A stretch of 64,000 nt of DNA. It comes from Aldehydirespirator sp965203635 (GTDB lineage Bacteria > Actinomycetota > Acidimicrobiia > Acidimicrobiales > Aldehydirespiratoraceae). Location: NCBI GenBank assembly GCA_965203635.1, contig OZ241903.1:868001-932000 (forward strand), read 5' to 3'. Under the pieces are notes generated by a model, which was not told the origin of the DNA, did no database searches, and saw only the letters and a program-made list of their open reading frames with translations. A program made the position numbers and the translations under genes. This document shows, in pieces, positions 35,945 through 45,700 of this stretch; the first letter of the stretch is position 1; the number at the start of each line of letters is the position of its first letter.

Positions 35945-37561
35945 CTAGGCGGCTGCCTCGGTGCCGGCACCGCCCAACAGGAGGCCCAACTCCTCGAGGT
36001 TCACATCGGCCCGGTCCATCTCCCCGATGATGCGACCACGGAACAGCACGACGATGCGGTTCGAGAGTTGCAGGATCTCCTCCAGCTCGCTCGAGATGAG
36101 CAGCACGCCGACGCCGCTCTCCGCGACCAGGCGGAGGCGGTCGGTCATCCACTCGATGGCACCGACGTCGAGGCCCCGGGTGGGCTGGGCCGCCACCAGC
36201 ACCTTGGGCGAGTAGCTCAGTTCGCGGGCCAGCACTACCCGCTGCTGGTTCCCGCCCGAGAGCGACCAGAACGGGGCGTCCGGACCAGCCGTCTGGATCT
36301 CGAAGTCCTCAATGAGGCGGGCCGCGTCCCGCCGCATGACAGCCGGGTCGTAGATCCCGTGATTGGCGATCCTCTCGATGTCCACCAGGAACAGGTTCTC
36401 GGCCACAGTCATGTCGAGCACGCAGCCGGAGGTGTGGCGGTCCTCGGGGACGACGGCCACACCCGCTCCGGACATGGCGCCCGGCCGCCCCGGCTGCACC
36501 CTGACGCCGTCGACCTCGACCGTGCCCGCCTCCGCGGTCAGCAGGCTCGACAACAGGTCGGTCAGTGCGGCCTGGCCGTTGCCCTCCACCCCGGCCACGC
36601 CCACGATCTCGGAGTCATACACGTCGACGCTCAGACCGTCGAGGGCGACCCGCCCGTCGGAGCCGCGGACTTCTACGTCGCGAAGGCGGAGCGCGGGCAC
36701 GCGCGACTCCGATGCAGCCCCGGCGTCCCCCGCCGCCCGGGGCCGAGGGCCCTCGACGTCGTCGACGCTGGCCGCGACCGTCTCGATGAGGCCCAGCGCA
36801 GAGGCCTCCGACCGGAGCGAGACCTCCCGGCCGACCATCGCCCTGGCCAGCATGGGCGCATCCGCCGCCGAGGTCTCCATCCGCTTCACCACGGCACCGG
36901 CTCGCATGATGGTCACCTCGTCGGTGGCGTGGAGGATCTCATCGAGCTTGTGACTCACCAGGGCCACCGCCCGGTTCTCCTCCCGAACGGCCAGCCGCAG
37001 CACATCGAAGAGCCGCTCCGACTCGCCCGGGGTGAGCACCGATGTCGGCTCGTCGAAGATCAGGATGCTGGGATCGCGACGCAGGCACTTGATGATCTCG
37101 ACGCGCTGGCGGACCCCGGCCGAGAGATCTTCGACTCTGGCATCGGGGTCGACTCCCAGGCCGTAATGCTCGCTGATCTCGCCGACTCGCTGGCGGGCTG
37201 TGGCCACGTCGAACCGGCCGGTGTCGCCCAGCATGACGTTCTCCCAGACCGTCAGCGGCTCCACCAGGCTGAAGTGCTGGTGGACCATGCCGATCCCGCG
37301 GGCCGCGGCATCGTGGGGATCCCGTATCTGGCAGCGCTCGCCGTCCACCTCGATGGTCCCGCCGTCGGGAAGCACCAGTCCTATGAGCACCTTCATCAGC
37401 GTGGACTTGCCTGCGCCGTTCTCGCCGAGGATGCCGTGTATCTGGCCGCGATGAAGAGTCAGGTCGACTTGGTCGCAGGCCACGATGGCCCCGAACGATT
37501 TGGAGATGGAGGAGAGACGGACGGCGGGAACCTCGGTTCCCGCCGTCCGTTGATCAGCCAT
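35945..37561 (-). CDS. BMP-type ABC importer ATP-binding protein, two nucleotide-binding domains
   Basis: A 538-residue protein with two ABC domains in one chain, as in YufO/RbsA-type. Domain 1: Walker A ILGENGAGKSTLMKVL, signature LSAGVRQRVEI, Walker B ILIFDEPTSVL. Domain 2: degenerate Walker A in GVEGNGQAALTDLLSS, signature LSGGNQQRVVLARELS and a Walker B with altered residues (VLVAAQPTRGLDVGAIEWM). One active and one degenerate site are typical for the family. It starts 38 bases after the lipoprotein stop. Powers import through the two following permeases. Confidence 0.94.
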   Translation of the reverse strand: MADQRTAGTEVPAVRLSSISKSFGAIVACDQVDLTLHRGQIHGILGENGAGKSTLMKVLIGLVLPDGGTIEVDGERCQIRDPHDAAARGIGMVHQHFSLVEPLTVWENVMLGDTGRFDVATARQRVGEISEHYGLGVDPDARVEDLSAGVRQRVEIIKCLRRDPSILIFDEPTSVLTPGESERLFDVLRLAVREENRAVALVSHKLDEILHATDEVTIMRAGAVVKRMETSAADAPMLARAMVGREVSLRSEASALGLIETVAASVDDVEGPRPRAAGDAGAASESRVPALRLRDVEVRGSDGRVALDGLSVDVYDSEIVGVAGVEGNGQAALTDLLSSLLTAEAGTVEVDGVRVQPGRPGAMSGAGVAVVPEDRHTSGCVLDMTVAENLFLVDIERIANHGIYDPAVMRRDAARLIEDFEIQTAGPDAPFWSLSGGNQQRVVLARELSYSPKVLVAAQPTRGLDVGAIEWMTDRLRLVAESGVGVLLISSELEEILQLSNRIVVLFRGRIIGEMDRADVNLEELGLLLGGAGTEAAA

Positions 37562-37599
37562 ATGGCGACCTCTCGGGTGTGACTGCCCTCAGGGGGCGA

Positions 37600-38904
37600 T
37601 CAGGCGTCCGAGCAGGCCAGCGGTGCCTCCATGTCGACGCCGCCGTATGCGATCGCCCTGATGGCATCGAACTCGGCCAGGCAGTAGCCGTTCCAGACAT
37701 CGGCGTGGGCCTGGTCCAGCTGCTCCTTCTGCTCCGGCGTGGGATCGCAGATCAGCGCGCCGACCTCCGGGTCGCGGCCGACGGCGAACTTGTAGATGTC
37801 GCCCTCCACGAACGCGCCGGACACGATGAGCGGGAACACGGCCCGGGCGAAGTCGCCGCCGTCGAACAGGGCGGCCATGTCCCAGTGCAGATCGGTCCGG
37901 CTGCACACGTCGGAGGCGCCTGCGCTCGTCACCGGGACGCCGTGCTCGTTGGCCAGCTGGACCAGGGGCTCGTGGGCCCCGCCCAGGTACGGGTAGACGA
38001 GGTCCATCCCGGCGTCGAGGGCGACGTTGAACGCCTCGGTGGCTCCGGCCACGTTGTCGAAGTCGAAGGGGAAGTTGCCCGTCGGCGTGTAGACCACGTC
38101 GAAGCTGGGATCCACGGCCTTGAGGCCCAGACGCATCGCCAACTCGGTCTCGACCTCGAAGCCCAGGTCGCAGCAGCCGATCATGTAAGCGGTGTCGCCA
38201 CCGTGCTCCTGGAGGAGCAGGCCGGCGGCGACGCCGACGACATACTCGATCTCGGCGCCGTCGTTGGTGCTGAGGGCCACCCCGTCCATCTGCGGGAACC
38301 CGGTGCCGCAGTTGCAGTACCAGAAGATGTCGGGATACTGCGCCACCAGGTCGGGCAGCGGATCGGAGATCTCGCCCGCTCCGACCGCGATTATGTCGAC
38401 GCCCTGCGCGGCCAGGTTCTCCAACTCGGTGGCGGCAACCGCCGGCTCGATGTTGTCGACCACGATGGGCGGCTCCCAGCCCTGCGCCGCCGAGATGTCC
38501 TCGGCTGCGTCCACCAGGGCCTGGTAGTAGGCCCCGTCGTCGCGGGGACCGGCCGCCGCCACGCCGAGGATCACCTTGCCGTCGCCGTTGGTGTCCATGT
38601 CGAGGGTCGCGATGGTCTCTATATCGCCCTCCTCGATGGCCTCGGTTATGGCCTCCTCCTCAGTCATCGCCTCTTCTTCAGCCATGGGCTCTTCCTCGGC
38701 CATCGGCTCTTCCTCGGCCATCGGCTCATCTTCGGCCATCGGCTCATCTTCGTCAGCGGCCGTAGGCGCCTCGTCCGCCGGGGCAGGGGCCGTTTCGGTC
38801 ACCGCGCTCGTGTCGTCTGCGGCGTCGTCGCCGCCGCAGGACGAGGCAAGCAGCCCGAACACCGCCGTCACGGCTGCGATCCAGAAAATCGTGTGTCGTT
38901 TCAT
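37600..38904 (-). CDS. BMP-family substrate-binding lipoprotein with acidic repeat linker
   Basis: A 434-residue solute-binding lipoprotein, first gene of the ABC importer operon. A positively charged start and hydrophobic helix precede the lipobox-like LLASSC with Cys23 (Ala at -3 rather than Leu makes it a weak match). Residues 52-87 are six copies of a six-residue acidic repeat (E-D/E-E-P/A-M/I-A/T). The ligand-binding BMP (PnrA/YufN) domain starts near residue 108 (KVILGVAAAGPRDDGAYYQAL). Two Cys pairs (YCNCG and IGCCD) are visible. It has a ribosome site GGAGGAAAC before the ATG. The repeat probably acts as a flexible spacer from the membrane; the acidic stretch is unusual among BMP proteins. 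Confidence 0.9.
   Translation of the reverse strand: MKRHTIFWIAAVTAVFGLLASSCGGDDAADDTSAVTETAPAPADEAPTAADEDEPMAEDEPMAEEEPMAEEEPMAEEEAMTEEEAITEAIEEGDIETIATLDMDTNGDGKVILGVAAAGPRDDGAYYQALVDAAEDISAAQGWEPPIVVDNIEPAVAATELENLAAQGVDIIAVGAGEISDPLPDLVAQYPDIFWYCNCGTGFPQMDGVALSTNDGAEIEYVVGVAAGLLLQEHGGDTAYMIGCCDLGFEVETELAMRLGLKAVDPSFDVVYTPTGNFPFDFDNVAGATEAFNVALDAGMDLVYPYLGGAHEPLVQLANEHGVPVTSAGASDVCSRTDLHWDMAALFDGGDFARAVFPLIVSGAFVEGDIYKFAVGRDPEVGALICDPTPEQKEQLDQAHADVWNGYCLAEFDAIRAIAYGGVDMEAPLACSDA
38644..38751 (-). repeat. six tandem 18-bp repeats in the lipoprotein gene
   Basis: An in-frame minisatellite inside the BMP lipoprotein gene. The units encode E-x-E-P-M-A (four copies) and E-E-E-A-M/I-T (two). 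Units 3 and 4 are nearly identical in DNA, so unit number could change by slippage without breaking the frame. Confidence 0.8.
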
Positions 38905-38939
38905 GTTTCCTCCAGTGGGTGGAACCGCGTTGCGTGCCG

Positions 38940-38956
38940 TTGTCTGACAATCAGAC
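38940..38956. promoter_or_regulatory. inverted repeat upstream of the BMP importer, possible GntR/FadR-type operator
   Basis: TTGTCTGACAA at 38940-38950 is an 11-bp palindrome with the T-T-G-T-C-n-G-A-C-A-A form often bound by FadR-subgroup GntR regulators. It overlaps GTCTGA-caa-TCAGAC (38942-38956). It lies 36 bases upstream of the importer start. No GntR regulator gene is in the window, so this is a match to a family consensus only. Confidence 0.45.
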
Positions 38957-39026
38957 CCATCGACGGCCGGACGTTAGAACGTGGGCGGCGCAACTGCCAA
39001 CTCCTCGCGGTCCAGCGTTGTCATTC

Positions 39027-39088
39027 CCCGCTCTTGTTCGCTGCGCTCACGGGCCGCTCGGGCCACGGCCTCACAAGTTCGGCCTCTG
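39027..39088 (-). repeat. intergenic repeat, copy A
   Basis: A 62-bp element, read on the minus strand, that ends ...GCAGCGAACAAGAGCGGG and starts CAGAGGCCGAACTTGTGAGG. It is nearly identical to copies at 51385-51446 (+) and 59477-59540 (+). It lies between the enoyl-CoA hydratase stop (39147) and the BMP lipoprotein start (38904). It contains GGCCGTGGCC and GGCCCGAGCGGCCC, which can pair. Function unknown. Confidence 0.8.
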
Positions 39089-39146
39089 ACCACTAGCCCA
39101 TCCTTACTGTCTCGCCGGGCCACCGGATACCGGTCCGGCGCCACCC

Positions 39147-40007
39147 CTAGTCGTCGAACTGGGCGCGGCGCCAGGCCAACGCGGCCTTCAGGCCGTCCCG
39201 GGCGGCCCTGTCCCGGAACTCCTTACCCACCGCGGTCTCAGTTGCGTAGACGGGGGCCACCACGTCGAGCCCGGCGTGGATGGCTGATCGGAACCCGGCC
39301 GCGTCGGCGCCCCGGTTGATGCCCAGCTTCGCCGCGGCCAGGGCCTCGGGGGCGATCAGCGCCATGCGATGGGCGTAGGCCAGGGTCTCGGTGCGCAGAT
39401 CCTCGGTGGGGACGACACGGTTGACCATATCCAGCCCGAAGGCGGTGGGGGCATCGATCAGGTCCCCCAGGTAGTGGAGCTCGCGTGCCCGCTTGTAGCC
39501 GATGATCCAAGGCATGATCAACCCTGGGCCGGGGTCGGAGAAACGGACCTCGGGCTCCCCGAAGACTGCGTCGGACGCCGCGATGGTGATGTCGCACAAC
39601 AGAGCGATCTCACATCCCCCGCCCAACGCATGGCCCTGGACCGACGCGATCACCGGCTTGCGCAGGTACCAGTGGGCCAGCATGAACTCGAGCCCCTCGG
39701 CCAGCATGGCGTGCCTCGACAGCGCGTCGTGGCCATAGACCGTCTGGCCCGGCTCCGGCTCCGCCCCGGAGATGTCGAACCCCACACAGAAGCTGCGACC
39801 CTCCGATCGCAGCACCACAACGCTGGTGGACTCGTCAGCCTCCGCAGCCCGCAGCGCGTCCCACCAGGCGTGCATCAGCCGGGGGCTGATCGCATTGAGC
39901 TTGTCGGGCCGGTTGACGGTGATGATTCCCACCGGACCGTCGGTCTCATAGAGAACAAGATCGGAGGGCGCCTTCCGACTCTCGGATCCTTCTGGGTCAG
40001 CAGCCAT
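39147..40007 (-). CDS. enoyl-CoA hydratase/isomerase family protein
   Basis: A 286-residue crotonase-fold enzyme. The oxyanion region SFCVGFDISGAE is near residue 72, the HALGGGCEIALLCDI helix near 125, and the Glu/Asp site region FGEPEVRFSDPGPGL (Glu in place of the classical second Glu region; Asp follows). N-terminal LVLYETDGPVGIITVNRP is typical. The ATG at 40007 overlaps the acyl-CoA synthetase stop by 11 bases. The two are coupled, so it probably acts on the acyl-CoA made by its neighbour. Hydration, isomerisation or dehalogenation cannot be told apart. Confidence 0.9.
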   Translation of the reverse strand: MAADPEGSESRKAPSDLVLYETDGPVGIITVNRPDKLNAISPRLMHAWWDALRAAEADESTSVVVLRSEGRSFCVGFDISGAEPEPGQTVYGHDALSRHAMLAEGLEFMLAHWYLRKPVIASVQGHALGGGCEIALLCDITIAASDAVFGEPEVRFSDPGPGLIMPWIIGYKRARELHYLGDLIDAPTAFGLDMVNRVVPTEDLRTETLAYAHRMALIAPEALAAAKLGINRGADAAGFRSAIHAGLDVVAPVYATETAVGKEFRDRAARDGLKAALAWRRAQFDD

Positions 40008-42138
40008 GGCTCTCCTCCTCGGGTCCCGCTGATCTGGGCACGATCAAGGCGTCGACCACCGCGCAGCCCCGCCCGTCGGATAGCACGACCACCGGATTCA
40101 GGTCGACCTCGGCCAGGTGTTCCCGTTCCGCCCAGGCGAAGCCGGCCAGCGCCTCGATGCACCCGACAAGAGCGTCGACGTCAGCCGGCGGCTGCCCCCT
40201 GAACCCCGAGAGCACCCGGGACAGCCGCGCCGTCTCCGAGACCATGTCGGCCGCGTCCCCGACGCCGAGAGGAAGAACCCGCCGGGCCACCTCGTCCGGT
40301 TCGGACAGGTCCGCGGCGACGCCGCCGGGGCCGAGCGCCAGCGTCAAGCCGAAGTCCGCGTCTCGGCTCACCCCGACGAGCGCCTCGACACCACCGGCGA
40401 CCATCTCCTGAACCAGCACGCCGGCCGCGTCAATGTCTTGCTCCTCGATGCTGGCGGCTAGGTCGTCCCAGGCCTGTTCCAACGACTCGGAGTCGACGAT
40501 CCCAAGCTTGACCAGACCGAGATCCCACTTGTGGGCAGCGCGGTCCGACAACGCCTTCAATGCGACGGGGAACCCCACCTCAGCCGCTGCGCTCTGAGCT
40601 TCGGCCTTGCTCGTCACCAACTGTTCCCGGGCGACGGGCACGCCGTAGCGGAGCAGGATCCGCTTGGAGTCGTACTCGTGGATCGCCGGCCGGTCGCCGT
40701 CCGCCAGCAACGCGGCCACCCGATGGTGGCTGGGAGTGCCTTCCAGCGCCGGCCGGGGCCTCCAGAGCGAGAAGTCTGCCAACCGCGCGATGGCCAACAA
40801 GCCCTGGCGCAGTCCCCCCAGCGTGGCGCCGCCCCCATCGGCCAGCAGCTCCACCTGGGTGCTGTGCATGAGTCCGGGACGGGTGTTGAGCTGGTAGTGC
40901 GGCTTGTCGCTGGCGGCCGCCGACGCGGCCAGCCAGGGTGTGTAGGCCCGGCCGAAGTTCCAGCCTCCCATCGGCTGACCGTCGAAGGCGTCGTTGGGGA
41001 ACACCACCACATCGATGTCGTCGCTCGCTCGGGCCACCTCCAGCGCCTTGGGAAGGTTGGTCTCGAAGTGGCCGCTGCCCCACGCGTCCAGAGGGTTGCC
41101 CTCCCCCGGCACGGGCCCCATGAAGCTCTCCACCGCGTTGCGGTCCGCCGCAGACAGCGGGGGCAGCTCGATCCCGACGGTGGGCGCGGTGTCGAGCATG
41201 AGTTCCACCAGTCCTCCCGAGGCCGTCACCACCGATGCCCGGTGACCGGCCGGCAGGTGTGCGGCCTGGCAGGCGGCCAGGATCTCGGTCAACTCGTCGA
41301 GACCGTCCACCTCAATGGCCCGGTGGGCTCGCAGCAGCGCCGAGAAGACGGGCGCGGAGCCGCAGAGCGCCCCGGTGTGGCTGGTAACGGCCCGCCGGGA
41401 TCGGGGGGTGCGCCCTGCCTTGAGAACGACGACCGGCTTGCCGGCCGCCGCAGCCCGATCGAGGGCGGCCACAAAGCGCTCCGGGTCGGCGATGTGCTCG
41501 CTGAACACTGCAATCACGCCGGTGCAGGGATCGTCAACGAGATGATCGATGTAGTCGGCGGTGGTCACTACCGCCTCGTTGCCCGACGAGACGATGGTGG
41601 AGAACCCGAACCGGCGGGTGTCGCTCATCAGCCCGATGCACACCGAGCCGCTCTGGGACACGAGACCCACGTTCCCGTGCAACTGGCCCGGGTCGTGGAC
41701 GAGCTGCGCGTAGGCGGCTGTCGTCCCCGCCGGATTGAGGAACCCCATGCAGTTGGGCCCGCACAGGACGATGCCTGCACTGTGGCTGATGGCCGCGATC
41801 TCGGCTTGGAGCTCCTTCCCGCTCGGCCCCGCCTCGGCGAAACCACCATCGAAGATGACCGCACCAGCGGCGCCGACGCCCGGCAGGAGCCGGTAGGACT
41901 CCAGCACCCGGCGGGCTCCCACGCAGAACACCACCACGTCGGGTCTGATGTCCAGATCCGTCAAGGACGGCCGGCATTCCAGGCCGAGCACTTCGGTGTA
42001 CTTGGGGTTGACGGGGGCGATGGTCCCGCTGAACCCGATGTGTCGGAGGTTCTCCACCACCGAGCGGCCGATCGACGGGTTCCCGGACGCGCCGACCACC
42101 GCCACAGACGATGGGTTGAGCAGCGCCTTGACGTCCAC
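39997..42138 (-). CDS. ADP-forming acyl-CoA synthetase (acetyl-CoA synthetase II family), fused alpha/beta
   Basis: A 713-residue NDP-forming acyl-CoA synthetase carrying both alpha and beta parts. N-terminal CoA-binding VAVVGASGNPSIGRSVVENL, then SQSGSVCIGLMSD, the GNEAVVTTADYIDHL segment, a Succ-CoA-ligase-like central part, and the beta-part ATP-grasp in the last 230 residues (KALSDRAAHKWDLGLVKLG, VLVQEMVAGGVEALVG). The phosphohistidine loop is likely the SHTGALCGS segment. It starts with GTG at 42138, facing the 2Fe-2S gene (42230) across 91 bases. It forms acyl-CoA from a carboxylic acid with ATP, here likely a substrate of the following hydratase. Confidence 0.9.
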   Translation of the reverse strand: MDVKALLNPSSVAVVGASGNPSIGRSVVENLRHIGFSGTIAPVNPKYTEVLGLECRPSLTDLDIRPDVVVFCVGARRVLESYRLLPGVGAAGAVIFDGGFAEAGPSGKELQAEIAAISHSAGIVLCGPNCMGFLNPAGTTAAYAQLVHDPGQLHGNVGLVSQSGSVCIGLMSDTRRFGFSTIVSSGNEAVVTTADYIDHLVDDPCTGVIAVFSEHIADPERFVAALDRAAAAGKPVVVLKAGRTPRSRRAVTSHTGALCGSAPVFSALLRAHRAIEVDGLDELTEILAACQAAHLPAGHRASVVTASGGLVELMLDTAPTVGIELPPLSAADRNAVESFMGPVPGEGNPLDAWGSGHFETNLPKALEVARASDDIDVVVFPNDAFDGQPMGGWNFGRAYTPWLAASAAASDKPHYQLNTRPGLMHSTQVELLADGGGATLGGLRQGLLAIARLADFSLWRPRPALEGTPSHHRVAALLADGDRPAIHEYDSKRILLRYGVPVAREQLVTSKAEAQSAAAEVGFPVALKALSDRAAHKWDLGLVKLGIVDSESLEQAWDDLAASIEEQDIDAAGVLVQEMVAGGVEALVGVSRDADFGLTLALGPGGVAADLSEPDEVARRVLPLGVGDAADMVSETARLSRVLSGFRGQPPADVDALVGCIEALAGFAWAEREHLAEVDLNPVVVLSDGRGCAVVDALIVPRSAGPEEESHGC

Positions 42139-42229
42139 CGGCGCGGACGCTAGTGGGCCGCGCCGGCAACAGCCGACGCGGCGCGACCGGCTTCCACTTG
42201 CCGGGGCAGCCCCCCTACAGTCGCGGGGC

Positions 42230-42697
42230 GTGCCCGTCCGTCTCGTTGTCAACGGATCCCAAACGGCTGTCGACACGGCCTCGGCGGCCACGCTGCTGGA
42301 TGTCCTGCGCAGCCACCTCGGCCTGACCGGGACCAAGGAGGCCTGCGGCCGGGGCGACTGCGGAGCGTGCACCGTGCTGGTCGGCGACCGGGCCGTGCCT
42401 TCGTGCCTGGTGCTGGCCGCCCGGGTGGACGAGCCGGTGCGAACCGTCGAAGGCCTTGCCGCCGACGCCTCAGCCCTGCGGGAGTCGTTCGCCGACTGGG
42501 GCGGGCTGCAATGCGGGTATTGCACACCCGGACTGGTCGTGCGGGCCCATCAGCTCATCGAATCCGGCGAGTGCGACACCTCCTCCAATGACGAAGTCCG
42601 GCAAGCCCTAGCAGGGAACTTCTGCCGCTGCACCGGTTACAACGGCGTGGTCGCGGCGGTGCAGCAGGCCGCCGGCCGTCGCGTCGCACCGGACTGA
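42230..42697 (+). CDS. molybdenum hydroxylase small subunit ([2Fe-2S], CoxS/XdhC-type)
   Basis: A 155-residue two-cluster iron-sulfur protein. N-terminal cluster ligands are in KEACGRGDCGACTVLVGD and a following Cys in VPSCLVLAAR; the C-terminal cluster is in GLQCGYCTPGLV and NFCRCTGYNGV. Length and order are typical of CO dehydrogenase/xanthine dehydrogenase small subunits. It starts with GTG at 42230; the large/medium fusion begins 18 bases after its stop. It transfers electrons between the molybdenum and FAD parts. Confidence 0.93.
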   Translation: MPVRLVVNGSQTAVDTASAATLLDVLRSHLGLTGTKEACGRGDCGACTVLVGDRAVPSCLVLAARVDEPVRTVEGLAADASALRESFADWGGLQCGYCTPGLVVRAHQLIESGECDTSSNDEVRQALAGNFCRCTGYNGVVAAVQQAAGRRVAPD

Positions 42698-42715
42698 GCC
42701 AGAGGGGCGGCCAGT

Positions 42716-45700
42716 TTGAGTGTTCTCGGTCGGCGGGTTCGGCCCGACCAATGGAACGAACGGACCTCGGGGGCAGCCGTCTACACCACCGACGTGGTGC
42801 TGCCCGGAATGCTCGAGGCCCGCATCCTGCGCAGCCCACACCCCCACGCCGACATCCGCAGCATCGACACCTCCCGGGCCGAGGCCCTCAGCGGCGTGGC
42901 CGCGGTGATCACGGCCGACGACCTGTTGGACCGGACCTACCTGCACCTGGGCGACCCGTTCCGCGACCGGTTCGCGCTGGCTCGGGACCGGGTCCGGTTC
43001 ATCGGCGAGGAGGTGGCCGCGGTTGCGGCCCGCACCCGGGACGAAGCTGACGCGGCCCTTGATCTGATCGACGTCGCCTACAAGCCGCGAGCCAGCGCCT
43101 TCACGGTGCAGTACGCCCGGGTCGGCGAAGCCCCGACCGTCCATGACGATGCCATCGGCAACCTCTCCATGCAGGTGGTCCGCAGCTACGGCGACCCCGA
43201 CACGGCGCGCTCCGAAGCTGAGGTCACCGTCAGCGGCCACTACGCCTACAAGCCCGCAGCCCACGTGTGCCTGGAGCCGCACTCGACGGTCGCCAGATGG
43301 GACCCGGCCCGTCGGCAGCTGGATCTCTGGGTGTCCACTCAGGCGCCCTACTTCGTGCGCAAGGAAGTCGCCCACCTGCTCGACCTGGACATGGACCAGG
43401 TCCGCACCCACCCGGTTGCCGTCGGGGGCGGCTTCGGGGCCAAGGCCAAGGCCGGCTGCCATGAGGTGATCGCCGCCGCCCTGGCGATCAGAGCGAAGCG
43501 GCCGGTGCGGCTGGTGCTCGACCGCGACGAGGAGTTCGCGGCCACGGCCGTGCGCCATGCCTTCGGCGTCCAACTCGCCACCGGCGCCCGGCGCGACGGA
43601 ACGCTCACCCACCGCGACACCTACGTCACGGTGGACAACGGCGCCTACAACCACGCCGGGCCGTCGGTAGCGATCTACGCCACCATGCTGGCCGCGGGCC
43701 CGTACCGGCTAGGCGGCTGCTCCACCGCGGTGTCACTCGTCTACACCAACAAGCAACCAGGGGCGTCGTTCCGGGGCTACGGAAACCCGCAGATGACCTT
43801 CGCGATGGAGTCGCAGATCGACGAGCTGGCCTCCAAGCTCGCCATCGACCCGATCGAACTGCGGCTTCTGAATGCCCCCCTCAGCGGTGATGTGACCCTG
43901 ACCGGCTGGCGCCTGGGTTCGGCTCGGCTGGCCGAGTGCCTCCACCGAGCCCGCGCCGAGATCGATTGGGATGCCAAGCGGAGCCTGGCCGGCAGCGGAC
44001 GCGGAGTGGGCGTGGCCGCGGCGGTTCACGTCTCCGGAGCCAACGCCTTCGAGCACTCCGAGCTGAGCGAGGCCGCGGTGGAGGTCCACGACGACGGCAC
44101 CGCTCGGGTGTGCTTCGCAGGGGCCGACGCCGGAACGGGCCAGGCTGCGCTGCTGCGCCAGATCGCGGCGGACGAGTTGGGCCTTGCCTACGACGACGTG
44201 TCGGTGACCATGATGGACAGCCACGACGCTCCCCAAGACCTCGGGGCGTGGTCGTCGCGGGGCACGATGTGGAGCGGCCACGCCACCGCCGACGCGGCCC
44301 GGGGCGCGGCTCGAGTCCTCAAGGAGACCGCCGCGGCCAAGTTCGGTGTCGCTTCCACCCAGGTCACGCTCGTCGAGGGTGAGGCCCGCTCCGGCACCGA
44401 CGCCGTGCCGATAGGCGACCTCGTGGCTCTCGCCGAGAGCGCGTCTCACGGTTGCCTGCGGACCGACGGCAGCTACCTCACCGACGTCGCCAAGATGGAC
44501 AAGGAACACGGGCTGGGTCATTTCTCGCCCGCCTACTCCTTCTGCGTGCAGGCGGTAGAGGTAGAGGTGGACTACGCCACCGGCCAGGTCAGGGTGATCG
44601 ACGCGGTGACGGTGCACGACTCCGGTGCGGCCCTCAACCCGGCCGCGGCCGAGGGCCAGGCCGTGGGGGCCATGGCCATGGGTCTCGGGGCCGCCCTCGG
44701 CGAGGAACTCGTCTACGAGCAGGGACGCCTCGTCAACCCGAGCTTGCTTGACTACCCCGCGCCCCGGGCTCCGGACCTGCCGCCGATCCGGGCCATCCTG
44801 CTCGACGGGCACGACCCGGCCGGGCCCTACGGAGCGAAGGGAATCGGCGAGATCGGGGTGGTGCCCACGCCGGCCGCGGTGGCCAACGCGGTGGCCAACG
44901 CCACCGGCGTCCGAGCGCGGGAGTTGCCCCTGACCCCGGAGAAGCTCCTGCCGCTGCTGAACCCGAACACCTCGACCGCCCGCGTGAGCCGCGGCAGGCC
45001 GGAGCCCAGCGCCCTGGGCTTGGAAATGATCTGGATCGCCCTGATGCGCAGCCTCTACGGGCGCGGCCTCTTCAAGCTCCTCGACCGGCTGACCCGCCGA
45101 CGGCGAAGCAAGCGAGGCCCGACGGCACCCGTTCCGGAGATCGAGGCCATCGAGCAGCCCGCAACCGTGGCTGCGGCCGTCGAGGCTTGTGCCGCCCAGC
45201 CTGACGGCTCCGACTATCTGGGAGGCGGCACTGATCTGCTGGTCGCCCGGCAGCAGCGGCTGACCGCGCCGGTTCGCCTCATCGACACGACCGCCGTCCG
45301 CGAGCTGCGACGACTCGATGAGACTCCCGGCGGCGACCTGAGGATCGGCGCCGCGGTCACCCTGGAGGATCTTCGCCGACGGATGTCGGTGCCGGATGCC
45401 CAGCCGGGTGACTCGATGCTGTTCGACCTGCTCGAGGAGCTCGCCACCCCCCAGATCCGCGAGCTGGCCACGGTCGGCGGCAACCTCTTGCAGGAGAAGC
45501 GCTGCGCCTTCTATCGCAACGGTTTCGGTTGCTACAAGCGCAGCGGGTGGACCAGCCCCTGTTACGCCGTGCTTGGAGATCACCGGTTCCATCACGCAGT
45601 CCTCGGTGGGCATCGCTGCCAAGCCGTGACCCCGTCGGACCTGGCTACCGGCCTGCTGGCCCTCGACGCCATCGCCCAGAGTGTGCCGCCCGGGTCGAAG

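Noticed and set aside
33548..37582. Very long open frame (1,344 residues) on the plus strand opposite the ABC importer genes
   Set aside because: It is antisense to four well-recognised genes, has low-complexity Gly/Arg/His-rich composition and no family match; a usual shadow of GC-rich coding DNA.
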